DNA of 47,576 bases from Chloroflexota bacterium (GCA_012798455.1 JAAZNC010000087.1:1-47576); one strand, 5' to 3'; numbered from the stretch's first letter, positions 32,523 to 40,715 are shown. Notes: generated by a model from the sequence alone, not told the origin. Translations and numbers: made by a program.

Positions 32523-33396
32523 ATTCATGGGGATCATCCCGCCCTTAATTACTTGTTTTAATGAGAAAGGGGAATTCAATGAAAAGGCACAACGTGAAGT
32601 GATCCGCTTTTTGTTGTCGAATGTCAACGGGTTTTATCCTATCGGAACCTATGGCTCTGGTCCATTATTGGACATCAATGAAAGAAAAACTGCTGCTGAG
32701 GTAATCGTAGATGAAGTGAATGGTAAAGTTCCTGTTATCATCCACATCGGTGCTGTCAATACAAAGCAAGCGGTCGAACTCGCCAAACATGCCGAATCGA
32801 TTGGTGCAGATGCCATCGGCGCTATCCCTCCCTACTATTATTCCTATACGGAATATGATCTGTTGGAATATTATCGCGCTATTCTTGCTGCTACAAATTT
32901 GCCTTTCTTTGCTTATAATAATCCGGGGTTATCCAATAATCCTCTTTCTCCCAGACTTATCAATATATTAGCGCATGAAGGCTTATATGGGATCAAAGAT
33001 AGTTCCTTTGATTTGGTCACTTTTTGTAATTTCGTCAATAATGTAGAGAAAGAAGATTTCCACTTCATTATCGGCACTGAAGCTTTTGCAGCCGCAGCGG
33101 TCAATGTTGGTGCCGAGGGAGTTATCTCGGGCTTAGCAAACGCCTGGCCCGAAATTATGGGGGATCTGTGGAACGCGTTGGAAGCAGGCAATATGCACAA
33201 GGCCGGCAAGCTCCAATTACAGGTACTGAAAGCTAGAACGATTATGAAATCAGCTCCTACGCTGGTGGTTTGTTATGAGATATTAAGAATGCGCGGGGTC
33301 GATCCCGGACAACCACGTTTACCATTCCATTTTGTGGATGCTGATACGCGTCAGAAGATCCGTGAGTCTTTGAACGTTTTAGGATTGGCTGTCTAA
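32512..33396 (+). CDS. DHDPS/N-acetylneuraminate lyase-family aldolase
   Basis: A 294-residue TIM barrel. The Schiff-base lysine is in GLYGIKDSS and the catalytic tyrosine in FFAYNNPG. PIGTYGSGPLLDINERK stands where the family has GTTGE: the second threonine is tyrosine and the glutamate is absent. Members condense or cleave pyruvate-containing compounds such as 2-keto-3-deoxy acids. Start ATG 32512 has AAGGAG 8 bases upstream. Next to a lactonase and a dehydrogenase, a 2-keto-3-deoxy acid cleavage step is the natural guess, but the changed loop speaks for an unusual substrate. Confidence 0.91.
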   Translation: MSTKFMGIIPPLITCFNEKGEFNEKAQREVIRFLLSNVNGFYPIGTYGSGPLLDINERKTAAEVIVDEVNGKVPVIIHIGAVNTKQAVELAKHAESIGADAIGAIPPYYYSYTEYDLLEYYRAILAATNLPFFAYNNPGLSNNPLSPRLINILAHEGLYGIKDSSFDLVTFCNFVNNVEKEDFHFIIGTEAFAAAAVNVGAEGVISGLANAWPEIMGDLWNALEAGNMHKAGKLQLQVLKARTIMKSAPTLVVCYEILRMRGVDPGQPRLPFHFVDADTRQKIRESLNVLGLAV

Positions 33397-33417
33397 TTTA
33401 TTTTTGGAGGGAATGCA

Positions 33418-34305
33418 GTGTTTGAAATTCTTGATCCTGATTTCACTGAGTTGATCGATCAAAATGCAAAGATCGAATTGGTCGCTGATGGTTTCGAATT
33501 TACCGAAGGCCCGGTTTGGCACACGCAAGACAACTGTCTGTATTTTTCTGACATTCCCTCCGATACCATCTACCGCTTTGATAACAGTGTTGGTGTTTCC
33601 ACTTTTCGAAACCCCAGCCATTTTTCAAATGGTCTCACTTTAGATCAACAGGGGCGGTTGATCGTTTGCGAGCACAGGTCCCGATCGCTTACTATACAAA
33701 CAGAAGGTGGTTTCCACACCCTCGCTGATTGCTTCAATGGCAAAAAACTGAATTCTCCCAACGACGTCATTATCGCAAGAGATGGTACTATTTATTTTTC
33801 AGATCCCATCTATGGTCTACAGGCGGGGTTGGGCGGACCCGCTGTTCAGGAACTATCTTTCCAGGGCGTTTACATGCTCAAACCAGGGGCATCCCAACCC
33901 GAATTATTGTTCGGTGATTTTGAACGCCCCAATGGTCTCGCCTTGAGCGACGACGAAAACCTCCTTTTTGTGAACGATACCGTCCGCCAGCACATTCGGG
34001 TGTTTACAAAAGACTCGCATGGCAGATATTCCAACGGTACCATCTTTGCTGAATTGTTTGGCGATGGCGTGGGTAGACCTGATGGCATGAAATTGGATAC
34101 GGTTGGGAATGTATTTTGCACCGGTCCTGGGGGAATATGGGTCTTCTCTCCATCTGCGAAATTATTGGGGAAGATTTTGCTCCCGCAAAAGACAGCAAAT
34201 CTTGCGTGGGGTGATACTGATCGGAGTTCTCTCTATATAACTTCAAGTTCTACTTTATATCGCCTGAGATGCAAAACGTCAGGGAAAAGCCCTATGGATT
34301 CCTGA
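33418..34305 (+). CDS. SMP-30/gluconolactonase-family lactonase
   Basis: A 295-residue six-bladed propeller. The metal-site pattern is visible as DGFEFTEGPVWHTQDNCLYFSD (glutamate ligand), LNSPNDVIIARDGTIYFSDP (asparagine ligand) and FERPNGLALSDDENLLFVND; GVGRPDGMKLDTVGNVFC holds the last conserved aspartate. These enzymes open aldonolactones with calcium or zinc. It starts with GTG 33418, which has GGAGGG 6 bases upstream, and sits third in the island's plus-strand operon. A second, distinct SMP-30 gene is at 37404-38267 outside the island. Confidence 0.93.
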   Translation: MFEILDPDFTELIDQNAKIELVADGFEFTEGPVWHTQDNCLYFSDIPSDTIYRFDNSVGVSTFRNPSHFSNGLTLDQQGRLIVCEHRSRSLTIQTEGGFHTLADCFNGKKLNSPNDVIIARDGTIYFSDPIYGLQAGLGGPAVQELSFQGVYMLKPGASQPELLFGDFERPNGLALSDDENLLFVNDTVRQHIRVFTKDSHGRYSNGTIFAELFGDGVGRPDGMKLDTVGNVFCTGPGGIWVFSPSAKLLGKILLPQKTANLAWGDTDRSSLYITSSSTLYRLRCKTSGKSPMDS

Positions 34306-34319
34306 AAGGTATATGAGCA

Positions 34320-35102
34320 ATGAATACATTTCCAGCAAGCAACCAGAATGCCAACAAACTGATTCCCGACCGCGCAAAATTGGAGATCATCGTTGAAACT
34401 TTCGAAGACGTTTTAGCTGCGGCGCAGGGCGGCGCAACGCAGCTTGATCTCAAAGCGCACTACCCGTGTAGCGGAGTATCTCCTTCTGCCGGGATCATTG
34501 CGCGCGTGCTGGATGCGCTGGATATCCCGGTCATGGTCATGGTTCGCCCTCACGCTCGTTCGTTTATTATGAGCGCCGAAGATATCCAGACTGCTTGTGA
34601 AGAGGTTAAACAGGCACGTCATATCGGAGCCAGAAATTTCTTACTGGGCTTTCTGAATTCAAATTCCGATCTGGATGTGGATGGATTGCAAAGAATTAAA
34701 GAAGCGGCGGGTGATTGTGATCTGCATGCGCACCTTGCTTGGGAACTCACCCGTGATCCTATGAAATCCCTGCAGCAATTGATCGGATTAGGTTTCGTCT
34801 CATTGCGCGCCAGTGGGAAAACGGCATCATCTGGTGCCTTCGGGGGTTCTGTCGCTCAAGCTGCATCTACGATCCTTGAATATAAGAAACTCGCCGCCGG
34901 TAAAATTGCAATATTCTTGGCGGGTGGTTTGAACGAAGATAATATCGAGCAGATCATTGCAGAAACACAGATCGCGAATATCCATTGCGGTCGTTCTGCC
35001 CGCACCCCCGCAACCGCCGAATCGCCCGTGGATCCATACAAGGTCGCAATCTTGCGTTCAAAACAATTGAACGCAGTCAAGGAATTTATTTCTCGATCAT
35101 GA
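34320..35102 (+). CDS. cutC: CutC-family TIM-barrel protein
   Basis: A 260-residue protein of the CutC family, once linked to copper homeostasis but of uncertain function. The signature blocks are LEIIVETFEDVLAAAQGGATQLDL, VMVRPHARSFIMSAEDIQ, GARNFLLGFLNSNSDLDVD and ASGKTASSGAF. AIFLAGGLNEDNIEQII and NIHCGRSAR are near the end. An extra N-terminal stretch of about 18 residues precedes the usual start, so translation may start later. It is the last gene of the island, ending 16 bases before the tRNA remnant. In this setting a role in carbon metabolism is as likely as one in copper handling. Confidence 0.9.
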   Translation: MNTFPASNQNANKLIPDRAKLEIIVETFEDVLAAAQGGATQLDLKAHYPCSGVSPSAGIIARVLDALDIPVMVMVRPHARSFIMSAEDIQTACEEVKQARHIGARNFLLGFLNSNSDLDVDGLQRIKEAAGDCDLHAHLAWELTRDPMKSLQQLIGLGFVSLRASGKTASSGAFGGSVAQAASTILEYKKLAAGKIAIFLAGGLNEDNIEQIIAETQIANIHCGRSARTPATAESPVDPYKVAILRSKQLNAVKEFISRS

Positions 35103-35118
35103 TGACTGACAAAAAACC

Positions 35119-35190
35119 TGATCGGGGCGGTCTCGAAAACCGTTGCGGCCATTTTTAGTCACCGAGGGTTCGAATCTCTCGCCCTCTCTG
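35119..35190 (+). pseudogene. Degenerate 3' fragment of tRNA-Ser(CGA)
   Basis: From TGATCGGGGC onward this copies the intact tRNA-Ser at 26001-26070: the anticodon arm CTCGAAA is intact, but the acceptor 5' strand and the D-arm's first part are absent. Two substitutions break pairs in the variable arm, one changes a T-stem G-C pair to G-T, one lies in the acceptor 3' strand, and GC is inserted after the T-stem. It cannot fold as a tRNA. It is the likely right-hand attachment-site remnant. The AT-rich 170 bases after it hold no other feature apart from the promoter of the next gene. Confidence 0.85.
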
Positions 35191-35361
35191 TTGCGAATTT
35201 AGATTATATAGGTTTCCGATTTTCTAATAAAATAAGCTAATTGCGATACATAAGGTATCTGGTTGAATCTATCATCATCAGAGGCAAAAATAGGATTATC
35301 TTCAAAAATCATTTCCCCTCTTGAATTTTTGTTTTCTTTTATTGTATATTCATTAATACGC

Positions 35362-35931
35362 ATGGACGATATCGAATTTTTATTTAACAATGAAGAGATT
35401 TATCTCTGCATGATCGCCGAAGCAATGCCGGAAAATAAAACGGATTACTTCTACTCCTCTTCCGATTCTCTTTGCGTGCTGAATACCCTCAGCGCTTTCC
35501 AGCAAGCCGGCTTCCCCGCCCACAGCATTGCCGGCATCACCAGACTGGGTGTCTACCTTACCGTCGCAGTCAAAGAACCCCGCCCCGGCACCAGCATGCC
35601 ACGTGAACTGATCGAGAAGCACAACCCCGCTCTCGAACAGGAGCTCACCCAGTTTCCCAACCTGAAGGTCATCCTGCTCATGGGTGATGTTGCCATCACC
35701 GCCTTCAACCTCATCGCCCGTCGCCGCACCGGCAAACGCTGCATCCCGGCCGGCTCGACCTATAAGATCCGCGATCAGCAGTTCTTCTTCGAAGATCTAC
35801 GCGTCTTTCCCTCTTATTTGCAAACCGGTCAGAATTTTCTGATCGAGAAAGCCAAGCAACGCATGGTCGCCGATGACATCCGGCGCGCTTTCGCCTGGCT
35901 GGAACAGCATCCCACTCACGACCACTCTTGA
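35362..35931 (+). CDS. Uracil-DNA glycosylase-superfamily-like protein
   Basis: About 189 residues. The C-terminal half matches the UDG fold of families 4/5: LKVILLMGDVAITAFNLIARRR, then VFPSYLQTGQNFLIEKAKQRMVADDIRRAF, where the VFPSY segment corresponds to the HPS loop with histidine replaced. The iron-sulfur cysteines and N-terminal GEAPG motif of active family 4 enzymes are not seen, so it may be a divergent or non-catalytic member. ATG 35362 has no ribosome site; TATATT at 35345-35350 lies 11 bases upstream. It is the first gene after the tRNA remnant. Confidence 0.65.
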   Translation: MDDIEFLFNNEEIYLCMIAEAMPENKTDYFYSSSDSLCVLNTLSAFQQAGFPAHSIAGITRLGVYLTVAVKEPRPGTSMPRELIEKHNPALEQELTQFPNLKVILLMGDVAITAFNLIARRRTGKRCIPAGSTYKIRDQQFFFEDLRVFPSYLQTGQNFLIEKAKQRMVADDIRRAFAWLEQHPTHDHS

Positions 35932-36080
35932 AATTGAAGTTGAATAACTGATCCACTGGCGCACCCCGGCAAATTGGAGAGTATGCGCACACTGGTTTGC
36001 TGGGCGAAAATCGTCTGGCTACCTCATCTCCGAATTGCGTCGTCTCACCCAGCATCAGAAACCCGTATCTTGATCCCCTT

Positions 36081-36704
36081 CTATTTCAGCAATGCCAGCA
36101 ACAAACTGACCCCGAACCCCACCAGCACTACCCCCGCGATCTTGTTGATGACCTTATAGAACTGAGGCTTGAAGCGTCCGCGCAACAGCGCAACCAGGCT
36201 GCTCAGCGTCAGCCACCAGGCAACCGATCCGACGAACACCCCCAGCACCAGCAGCCCCATCTGCCAGGTGCTGGTCTCTGCGCTGCCCAGCCCCAACCCG
36301 CCATATACCGCCGCGAAAGAAAAGATCGTGATCGGGTTGGTGAGCGTCAGCAGGAAGGTGGAGAAATAATCTCCTGCCAGCCCGCGCGATTTACCCGTAT
36401 TGGCTGCCTGCTGTTCCTTCTGCAAGAACGCCCGCACTCCCATCAAGACCAGGATGCTGCCCCCCACTAGCCGCAAAGGAGTCTGAATTTGGACCAGGTG
36501 ATTCCCCAGCCACAGCGCGCCGAAACCTGCCAGCGAACCATACAGCAGGTCAGCCGTGGCAGCCCCCAAGCCCGAAAAGAACCCGGATGGAAACCCTTTT
36601 TTCAGCGTGCGCTGGATACACAACACCCCGATCGGACCTACCGGAGCGGCAATCGAGATCCCCAACCCCATCCCCTTAAGAAAGAGCAGCCAGCCGCTTA
36701 TCAT
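36081..36704 (-). CDS. LysE/RhtB-family exporter
   Basis: A 207-residue permease with about six membrane segments, starting MISGWLLFLKGMGLG, with the family motif APVGPIGVLCIQRTLKKGFPSGFFSGLGAATAD region and TNPITIFSFAAVY. LysE proteins export amino acids or similar solutes. Start ATG 36704 lies one base after the stop of the upstream membrane-protein gene, so the two are coupled. A longer frame exists upstream but overlaps that gene and has no family similarity. Confidence 0.9.
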   Translation of the reverse strand: MISGWLLFLKGMGLGISIAAPVGPIGVLCIQRTLKKGFPSGFFSGLGAATADLLYGSLAGFGALWLGNHLVQIQTPLRLVGGSILVLMGVRAFLQKEQQAANTGKSRGLAGDYFSTFLLTLTNPITIFSFAAVYGGLGLGSAETSTWQMGLLVLGVFVGSVAWWLTLSSLVALLRGRFKPQFYKVINKIAGVVLVGFGVSLLLALLK

Positions 36705-36705
36705 C

Positions 36706-37323
36706 TTACTTGTATGCCCAGCGTGCCATGCCGCGTGTGATGAAGTATTCCAACACCACCAGCACCGCTCCCCCCGCCCCCGCCATCCACAGGATGCCCT
36801 GCCGGCTGAGTGGTTGGCGCAATGCCAGCATACCGTTGATGTTGGCTGCCGTGGAGCTGTCGCTGGCTGCCAGCCACATCGACAGCCCGCATGCCACCGC
36901 CAGCACCAGGCTGGCAAAGATTCCGGTTTTATGAAAAGCGGCTTCCGCTTCTGCTTTGGACTTTCCGTTATCCAGCATGCGCAACCCCATGTAAAAACCC
37001 GCAAACAAGCCCAGCAAGAAGTTGAACACCGGCACACCCATGAAGAATCCGTACAGACCTGCCGAATAGAACAGATAGATCACCGCCAGCCACGTCAGGT
37101 TCATGTGATATGCCCGTACCAGCCAGCGCTTGAGCAACAGGATATCGATCAGAATGCCTGCCAGCAATCCCCCCAGCGCCGCATACTTGATGGATTCTTC
37201 CGGTAAAATGGCAATGCTGCCCCACCAACCCGCCAAAAAGCACAGGATCGGGAACACCCCTCCCAGCACCGCCAGCAGGAATATCGATTCCGCTTTGGGA
37301 AACATCTTCCGGAAATCGTTCAT
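36706..37323 (-). CDS. Polytopic membrane protein, unknown family
   Basis: A 205-residue protein with six or so membrane segments (SIFLLAVLGGVFPILCFLAGWWG, YAALGGLLAGILIDILLL, WLAVIYLFYSAGLYGFFMG, FNFLLGLFAGFYMGLRML, and two further at the C-terminus). ATG 37323 has GGAGGAGC just upstream, which decides the start. It is cotranscribed with the LysE exporter. I do not recognise the family. Confidence 0.78.
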   Translation of the reverse strand: MNDFRKMFPKAESIFLLAVLGGVFPILCFLAGWWGSIAILPEESIKYAALGGLLAGILIDILLLKRWLVRAYHMNLTWLAVIYLFYSAGLYGFFMGVPVFNFLLGLFAGFYMGLRMLDNGKSKAEAEAAFHKTGIFASLVLAVACGLSMWLAASDSSTAANINGMLALRQPLSRQGILWMAGAGGAVLVVLEYFITRGMARWAYK

Positions 37324-37403
37324 CGCTCCTCCTCGAATTGCACAAGTATACCCCGCCCTCACCGGGCAGGTCTCTCAGAATATCTCACTTTAAAATGAAA
37401 CTT

Positions 37404-38267
37404 CTAGCCGGCGAATTTGGGTTCGGGCAGTCCCCGCACACCCGGTTGGCAGGCAAACAGATTGCCCGCTTGCGGTTGCTCCCCCAAGTGCGTCTTGCTC
37501 ATCCCTTCTCTGGCAGAGGTGATATACAGCGTGCCGAAATCATCCCCGCCAAAAGTGCACGAGGAAGGTTGTGCCACCGGCACCTCGACGCTCTCCACGC
37601 ACTCGCCCGCCGGTGAATAGCGCTCCACCCGCCAGCCGCCCCACAGCGCGCACCACACATATCCCTCGCCATCCACCGTCAATCCATCCGGTATGCCGTT
37701 TTCTCCATTGAACCGCACGAATTCCCGCTTGTTGCTGATCTCGCCATGCTCATGGTCGAAATCATAAGCATAGATCGTGAAGCGCCGCGTATCGGCATAA
37801 TACATGATGCGGTCATCCGGGCTCCAGCCGATGCCGTTGGAGATGGTCACGTTCTCGATCATGGGTGCCACCGCCAGGTTTTCATCCAGCTTATACAGCT
37901 TGCTGCTGGCGCCCTCCGCCGTCATCGTGCCCGCCCAGAAGCGCCCATCCCGGTCCACTTTGCCGTCGTTGAAGCGCGCCTCCGTTTTGCCTTGCTCCGG
38001 GTTGCTGATGAAACGGAAGGTACCCCAATGCCGATACCAGAACGCAAAACCGTTCTCCCCGGCGGTGATGAAGGAGTCCGTACCGCGCAATCCCAGCGCG
38101 CTCACCTTCTGCCCCACCTTGAAAACCTGATATTCATCACGGTGCGGATCATAGCGCTGGATCTTCTTCTCCAGGATATCCAGCCAGTACAGGCATTTTT
38201 CCAGCGGATGCCAGATCGGACCCTCTCCCAGTTTGTTATGACATTCGACCACGGTTTTGGCTTGCAT
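37404..38267 (-). CDS. SMP-30/gluconolactonase/regucalcin-family protein
   Basis: A 287-residue propeller with the full metal-site set: NKLGEGPIWHPLEKCLYWLDI (glutamate), EARFNDGKVDRDGRFWAGTM (asparagine), TISNGIGWSPDDRIMYYADT (asparagine) and GIPDGLTVDGEGYVWCALWGG (aspartate). SCTFGGDDFGTLYITSA is the last blade. It opens sugar lactones such as gluconolactone in the cytoplasm. ATG 38267 follows AGGGAGAAAAGC; an extension upstream overlaps the GNAT gene and is not used. It closes a minus-strand group with the GNAT protein. Confidence 0.94.
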   Translation of the reverse strand: MQAKTVVECHNKLGEGPIWHPLEKCLYWLDILEKKIQRYDPHRDEYQVFKVGQKVSALGLRGTDSFITAGENGFAFWYRHWGTFRFISNPEQGKTEARFNDGKVDRDGRFWAGTMTAEGASSKLYKLDENLAVAPMIENVTISNGIGWSPDDRIMYYADTRRFTIYAYDFDHEHGEISNKREFVRFNGENGIPDGLTVDGEGYVWCALWGGWRVERYSPAGECVESVEVPVAQPSSCTFGGDDFGTLYITSAREGMSKTHLGEQPQAGNLFACQPGVRGLPEPKFAG

Positions 38268-38286
38268 GCTTTTCTCCCTTATACAA

Positions 38287-38742
38287 TTAGATGATCTGCT
38301 TTTCCAGCACCAGGGCATCTTCCCCACCCCGGTAGTATTGCGCCCATATTTCCACCTGCACATAGCCCATATTCTTGTATAAATGAATTGCCCCTTCATT
38401 GCTGACCCGCACACACAGACGGATCGTGCGCACGCTTGCCAGTTGCGCTTCGCACTCCTGCAGCAGCTCTTGTGCCACGCCCTGCCGGCGGTATTCCGGC
38501 AGCACCCCTAGCGTGATGATCCAACCGGTTTGCTGGTGGTCGCGGGTTTCCCCGCCGATGAAGCCGATCATCTTGCCGTTCATTTCAGCTTTCAGGCGCA
38601 CCACGCCCGGAAAGCTCAAAACTCCCAGCAGGTCGATCAATGGCCAGGCATCCTGCTCGAAACAGGCACGTTCCAGTTTGCTCAACTCATGCACATCCCG
38701 CCAGCTGGCGGATCGAATGGTGAAGGGCAGTGCGCTGTCCAT
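38287..38742 (-). CDS. GNAT-family acetyltransferase (RimI-like)
   Basis: A 151-residue acetyltransferase with the GNAT fold: FTIRSASWRDVHELSKLERACF, then TLGVLPEYRRQGVAQELLQECE with the acetyl-CoA loop RRQGVA, and LCVRVSNEGAIHLYKNMGYVQVEIW. This resembles RimI-type N-terminal acetyltransferases. On the minus strand TACAAT (38754-38749) ends 6 bases before the ATG and there is no ribosome site, so translation is probably leaderless. Confidence 0.92.
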   Translation of the reverse strand: MDSALPFTIRSASWRDVHELSKLERACFEQDAWPLIDLLGVLSFPGVVRLKAEMNGKMIGFIGGETRDHQQTGWIITLGVLPEYRRQGVAQELLQECEAQLASVRTIRLCVRVSNEGAIHLYKNMGYVQVEIWAQYYRGGEDALVLEKQII

Positions 38743-38786
38743 GCTTTAATTGTAGTACTTGCTGCGTCTTGATGCGGGCAATATCT

Positions 38787-39104
38787 TTACCATCCCAGCC
38801 AGCGGGCAGCCATCACCAGCAGCAAGCCGGTGCCCACCGTTCCCAGCAGGCTGCGCGTGCGCCACGCCACCACAAAACACGGGATGGAGATCCACAAGAA
38901 CATATTATCGGATGCCAGGTTGATGGATCCATCCATCGTCATCAGCGCCGGCAGCAGCATGGCTGCCAGCACCGCCACCGGGATGTATTCCAGCCAGGTG
39001 CGTAACCACCCCGGCAGCTTGCGTGTGGAAAGCAGCAGCAACGGCAGCACGCGCGGCGCAATGGTCACCAGTGCCATCCCCACCAGGGTGAGCACGATCT
39101 TCAT
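38787..39104 (-). CDS. azlD: AzlD-family branched-chain amino acid exporter subunit
   Basis: A 105-residue protein with three or four membrane segments (MKIVLTLVGMALVTIAPRVLPLLLLS, LEYIPVAVLAAMLLPALM, FLWISIPCFVVAWRT). It contains the family's PRVLPLL motif. Its ATG overlaps the azlC stop by four bases (ATGA), so both subunits are made together. AzlCD exports branched-chain amino acids or analogues. Confidence 0.92.
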   Translation of the reverse strand: MKIVLTLVGMALVTIAPRVLPLLLLSTRKLPGWLRTWLEYIPVAVLAAMLLPALMTMDGSINLASDNMFLWISIPCFVVAWRTRSLLGTVGTGLLLVMAARWLGW

Positions 39105-39814
39105 TCCTGCACCGGCTGCCATAACAGCACCCCAAATCCGGCTGCCAGGCTGGCAGCCATCAATACATGCCACTGGTCGATCCCGTTCACATACAGCAGC
39201 ACCGCCAGTAGTCCCGCCGTCACTGCCACCACAATATGGCGATAGTCTTTGATCTGCACCACCAGCAGCGCGATGAACATGGCTGGCAGTGCAAAATCCA
39301 GCCCGAAAGTGCTGATATCCGCCACCTGCCCGCTCAACACCGCGCCCAGCAGGCTGCCCGCGATCCATGCCGCCTGCGAGGTGATATTCACCGCGAAGAC
39401 AGTTGCTTTGGCTGGCATCCCCATGCTGAAACTGGAACTGTGCAGCGCGAAGGTTTCATCCGTCAGTTCCAGCCCGAAAGCCACTTTTTCCATGGTGCGC
39501 CATTGCTCAAAATAAGGTGCCAGCGCCGCCGACATCAGCAAATGCCGGATGTTGACGATGAAGGTCGTCAGGATGATGGAGAGCGGCGGCACGCCTGCTG
39601 CGAACAACCCCACACTGATCAACTGCGCTGAACCGGCGTATACAATCAATGACATCAGCCCGCTTTGCAGCAGGCTCAGTCCGGCGTTGCGTGCCAGCAT
39701 ACCATAGGCGAACCCCACCGTTAAGTAGCCCAGCACCACCGGCAGTGCCATTTCCATCCCCTTTAAAACGGGATGCCCGTGTTTTGCTTCAATGTTCCTG
39801 TGGATCTCCGGCAT
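39101..39814 (-). CDS. azlC: AzlC-family branched-chain amino acid exporter subunit
   Basis: A 237-residue membrane protein. It begins with a short cytoplasmic stretch and ALPVVLGYLTVGFAYGMLARNAGLS, followed by SLIVYAGSAQLISVGLFAAG and FIVNIRHLLMSAALAPYFEQW. ELTDETFALHSS is also typical. It is the large subunit of the AzlCD exporter. The upstream region (39815-40008) holds a weak hairpin (CGGAGC 39884 / GCTCCG 39906) and the promoter of the divergent HAD gene. Confidence 0.94.
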   Translation of the reverse strand: MPEIHRNIEAKHGHPVLKGMEMALPVVLGYLTVGFAYGMLARNAGLSLLQSGLMSLIVYAGSAQLISVGLFAAGVPPLSIILTTFIVNIRHLLMSAALAPYFEQWRTMEKVAFGLELTDETFALHSSSFSMGMPAKATVFAVNITSQAAWIAGSLLGAVLSGQVADISTFGLDFALPAMFIALLVVQIKDYRHIVVAVTAGLLAVLLYVNGIDQWHVLMAASLAAGFGVLLWQPVQE

Positions 39815-40008
39815 TGTGCACCTGTCGATATTTTTCTATTTAAGTGCCAGATTATTTCAGATTAACCACATTTTGTAAATAGCCGGAGCTAAATCTGATA
39901 GAGATGCTCCGAATTGACGGTGAACCCTTTTATCAGGCTGAAAGAAACCTAACAAAATGTTAACCTGTTATTCAGCTTCCATTGACATGTGCGGTTTATA
40001 CTGGCAGC

Positions 40009-40710
40009 ATGCAAAATTCAATTACCACGCTGTTTATCGATCTTGACGGGACTGTTTACAATAGAAACAACGGCATGCTGGCTGAGATGAGTCACCGTAT
40101 CGCCTTATTTATGGAAAAGATCATGCACCTGTCTCCTGCCGCCATTCCCGCCCTCATCGACCGCTACTACCACACCTACGGCTCCACCCTGCGCGGCATC
40201 CAGCAGGAACATGATGTCGATGCACGCCAATATCTGGAGTTCGTCCATGATCTTGAGTTGGATCATTATCTCCAGCCAGACCGCGCTTTGTACCAAAGTC
40301 TGGCATCCATCCCGCTCCCCAAATGGATCTTCACCAATTCCTCCCGCAGCCACGCCGAGCGGGTACTGGCTGCCCTGGGCATTGCCGATCTCTTCGACGG
40401 CATCCTGGACGTGTGGACCATGGAGTACATCCCTAAACCTCACCCCTGGGTCTACCATCATGCGCTTGAGATGGCAGGCGATCCCGACCCCTGGAATTGT
40501 GCCTTCATCGATGATTCCGCCTGCAACCTGCCGCCCGCCAACCGCATCGGTTTTTCCACCATTTGGGTCGGCGAAGGACACAACACTACGGCTGCTTCCC
40601 TTTCCATCCCGCGCCTGCACCAGCTTCCGCAGGCATTGGAACTGCTCGAACAGGACCTGCTGCTGCCGCCTGTTTTCTACCCTGCTCCCCTTCTCGAACC
40701 GGCGTTATAA
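40009..40710 (+). CDS. HAD-family phosphatase (pyrimidine 5'-nucleotidase-like)
   Basis: About 233 residues with the four HAD motifs: FIDLDGTVYNR (nucleophile aspartate), FTNSSRSHAERV (motif II serine), YIPKPHPWVY (lysine) and CAFIDDSACNL (acidic pair). The helical cap lies between motifs I and II, as in HAD-IA pyrimidine 5'-nucleotidases. ATG 40009 is only 6 bases after TATACT (39997-40002), with no ribosome site; a frame from TTG 39982 starts upstream of that box and is rejected. The next gene starts 5 bases after its stop. Confidence 0.9.
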   Translation: MQNSITTLFIDLDGTVYNRNNGMLAEMSHRIALFMEKIMHLSPAAIPALIDRYYHTYGSTLRGIQQEHDVDARQYLEFVHDLELDHYLQPDRALYQSLASIPLPKWIFTNSSRSHAERVLAALGIADLFDGILDVWTMEYIPKPHPWVYHHALEMAGDPDPWNCAFIDDSACNLPPANRIGFSTIWVGEGHNTTAASLSIPRLHQLPQALELLEQDLLLPPVFYPAPLLEPAL

Positions 40711-40715
40711 TCGGT

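Larger units (their letters stand above)
26001..35190. mobile_element. Putative tRNA-Ser genomic island with catabolic module (no integrase seen)
   Basis: Direct repeats 26001-26070 and 35119-35190 (4 substitutions and one 2-base insertion over 70 bases) bound a 9.1 kb segment. The intact tRNA is on one side and a 3' remnant on the other, the layout left by tyrosine integrases that target tRNA genes. The segment is clearly more AT-rich than both flanks and contains only one coherent sugar-catabolic module. No recombinase is present, so this is either a decayed island or the result of a tandem tRNA duplication; the call is an inference. Confidence 0.5.

Noticed and set aside
26071..35118. Search for an integrase, transposase or excisionase in the putative island
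   Set aside because: All frames of useful length are accounted for by metabolic, PTS and regulatory genes; no tyrosine or serine recombinase motif was found.
35119..35190. Second functional tRNA-Ser(CGA)
   Set aside because: The 5' acceptor strand is missing, and the variable arm and T-stem to acceptor junction are disrupted, so it cannot fold as a tRNA.
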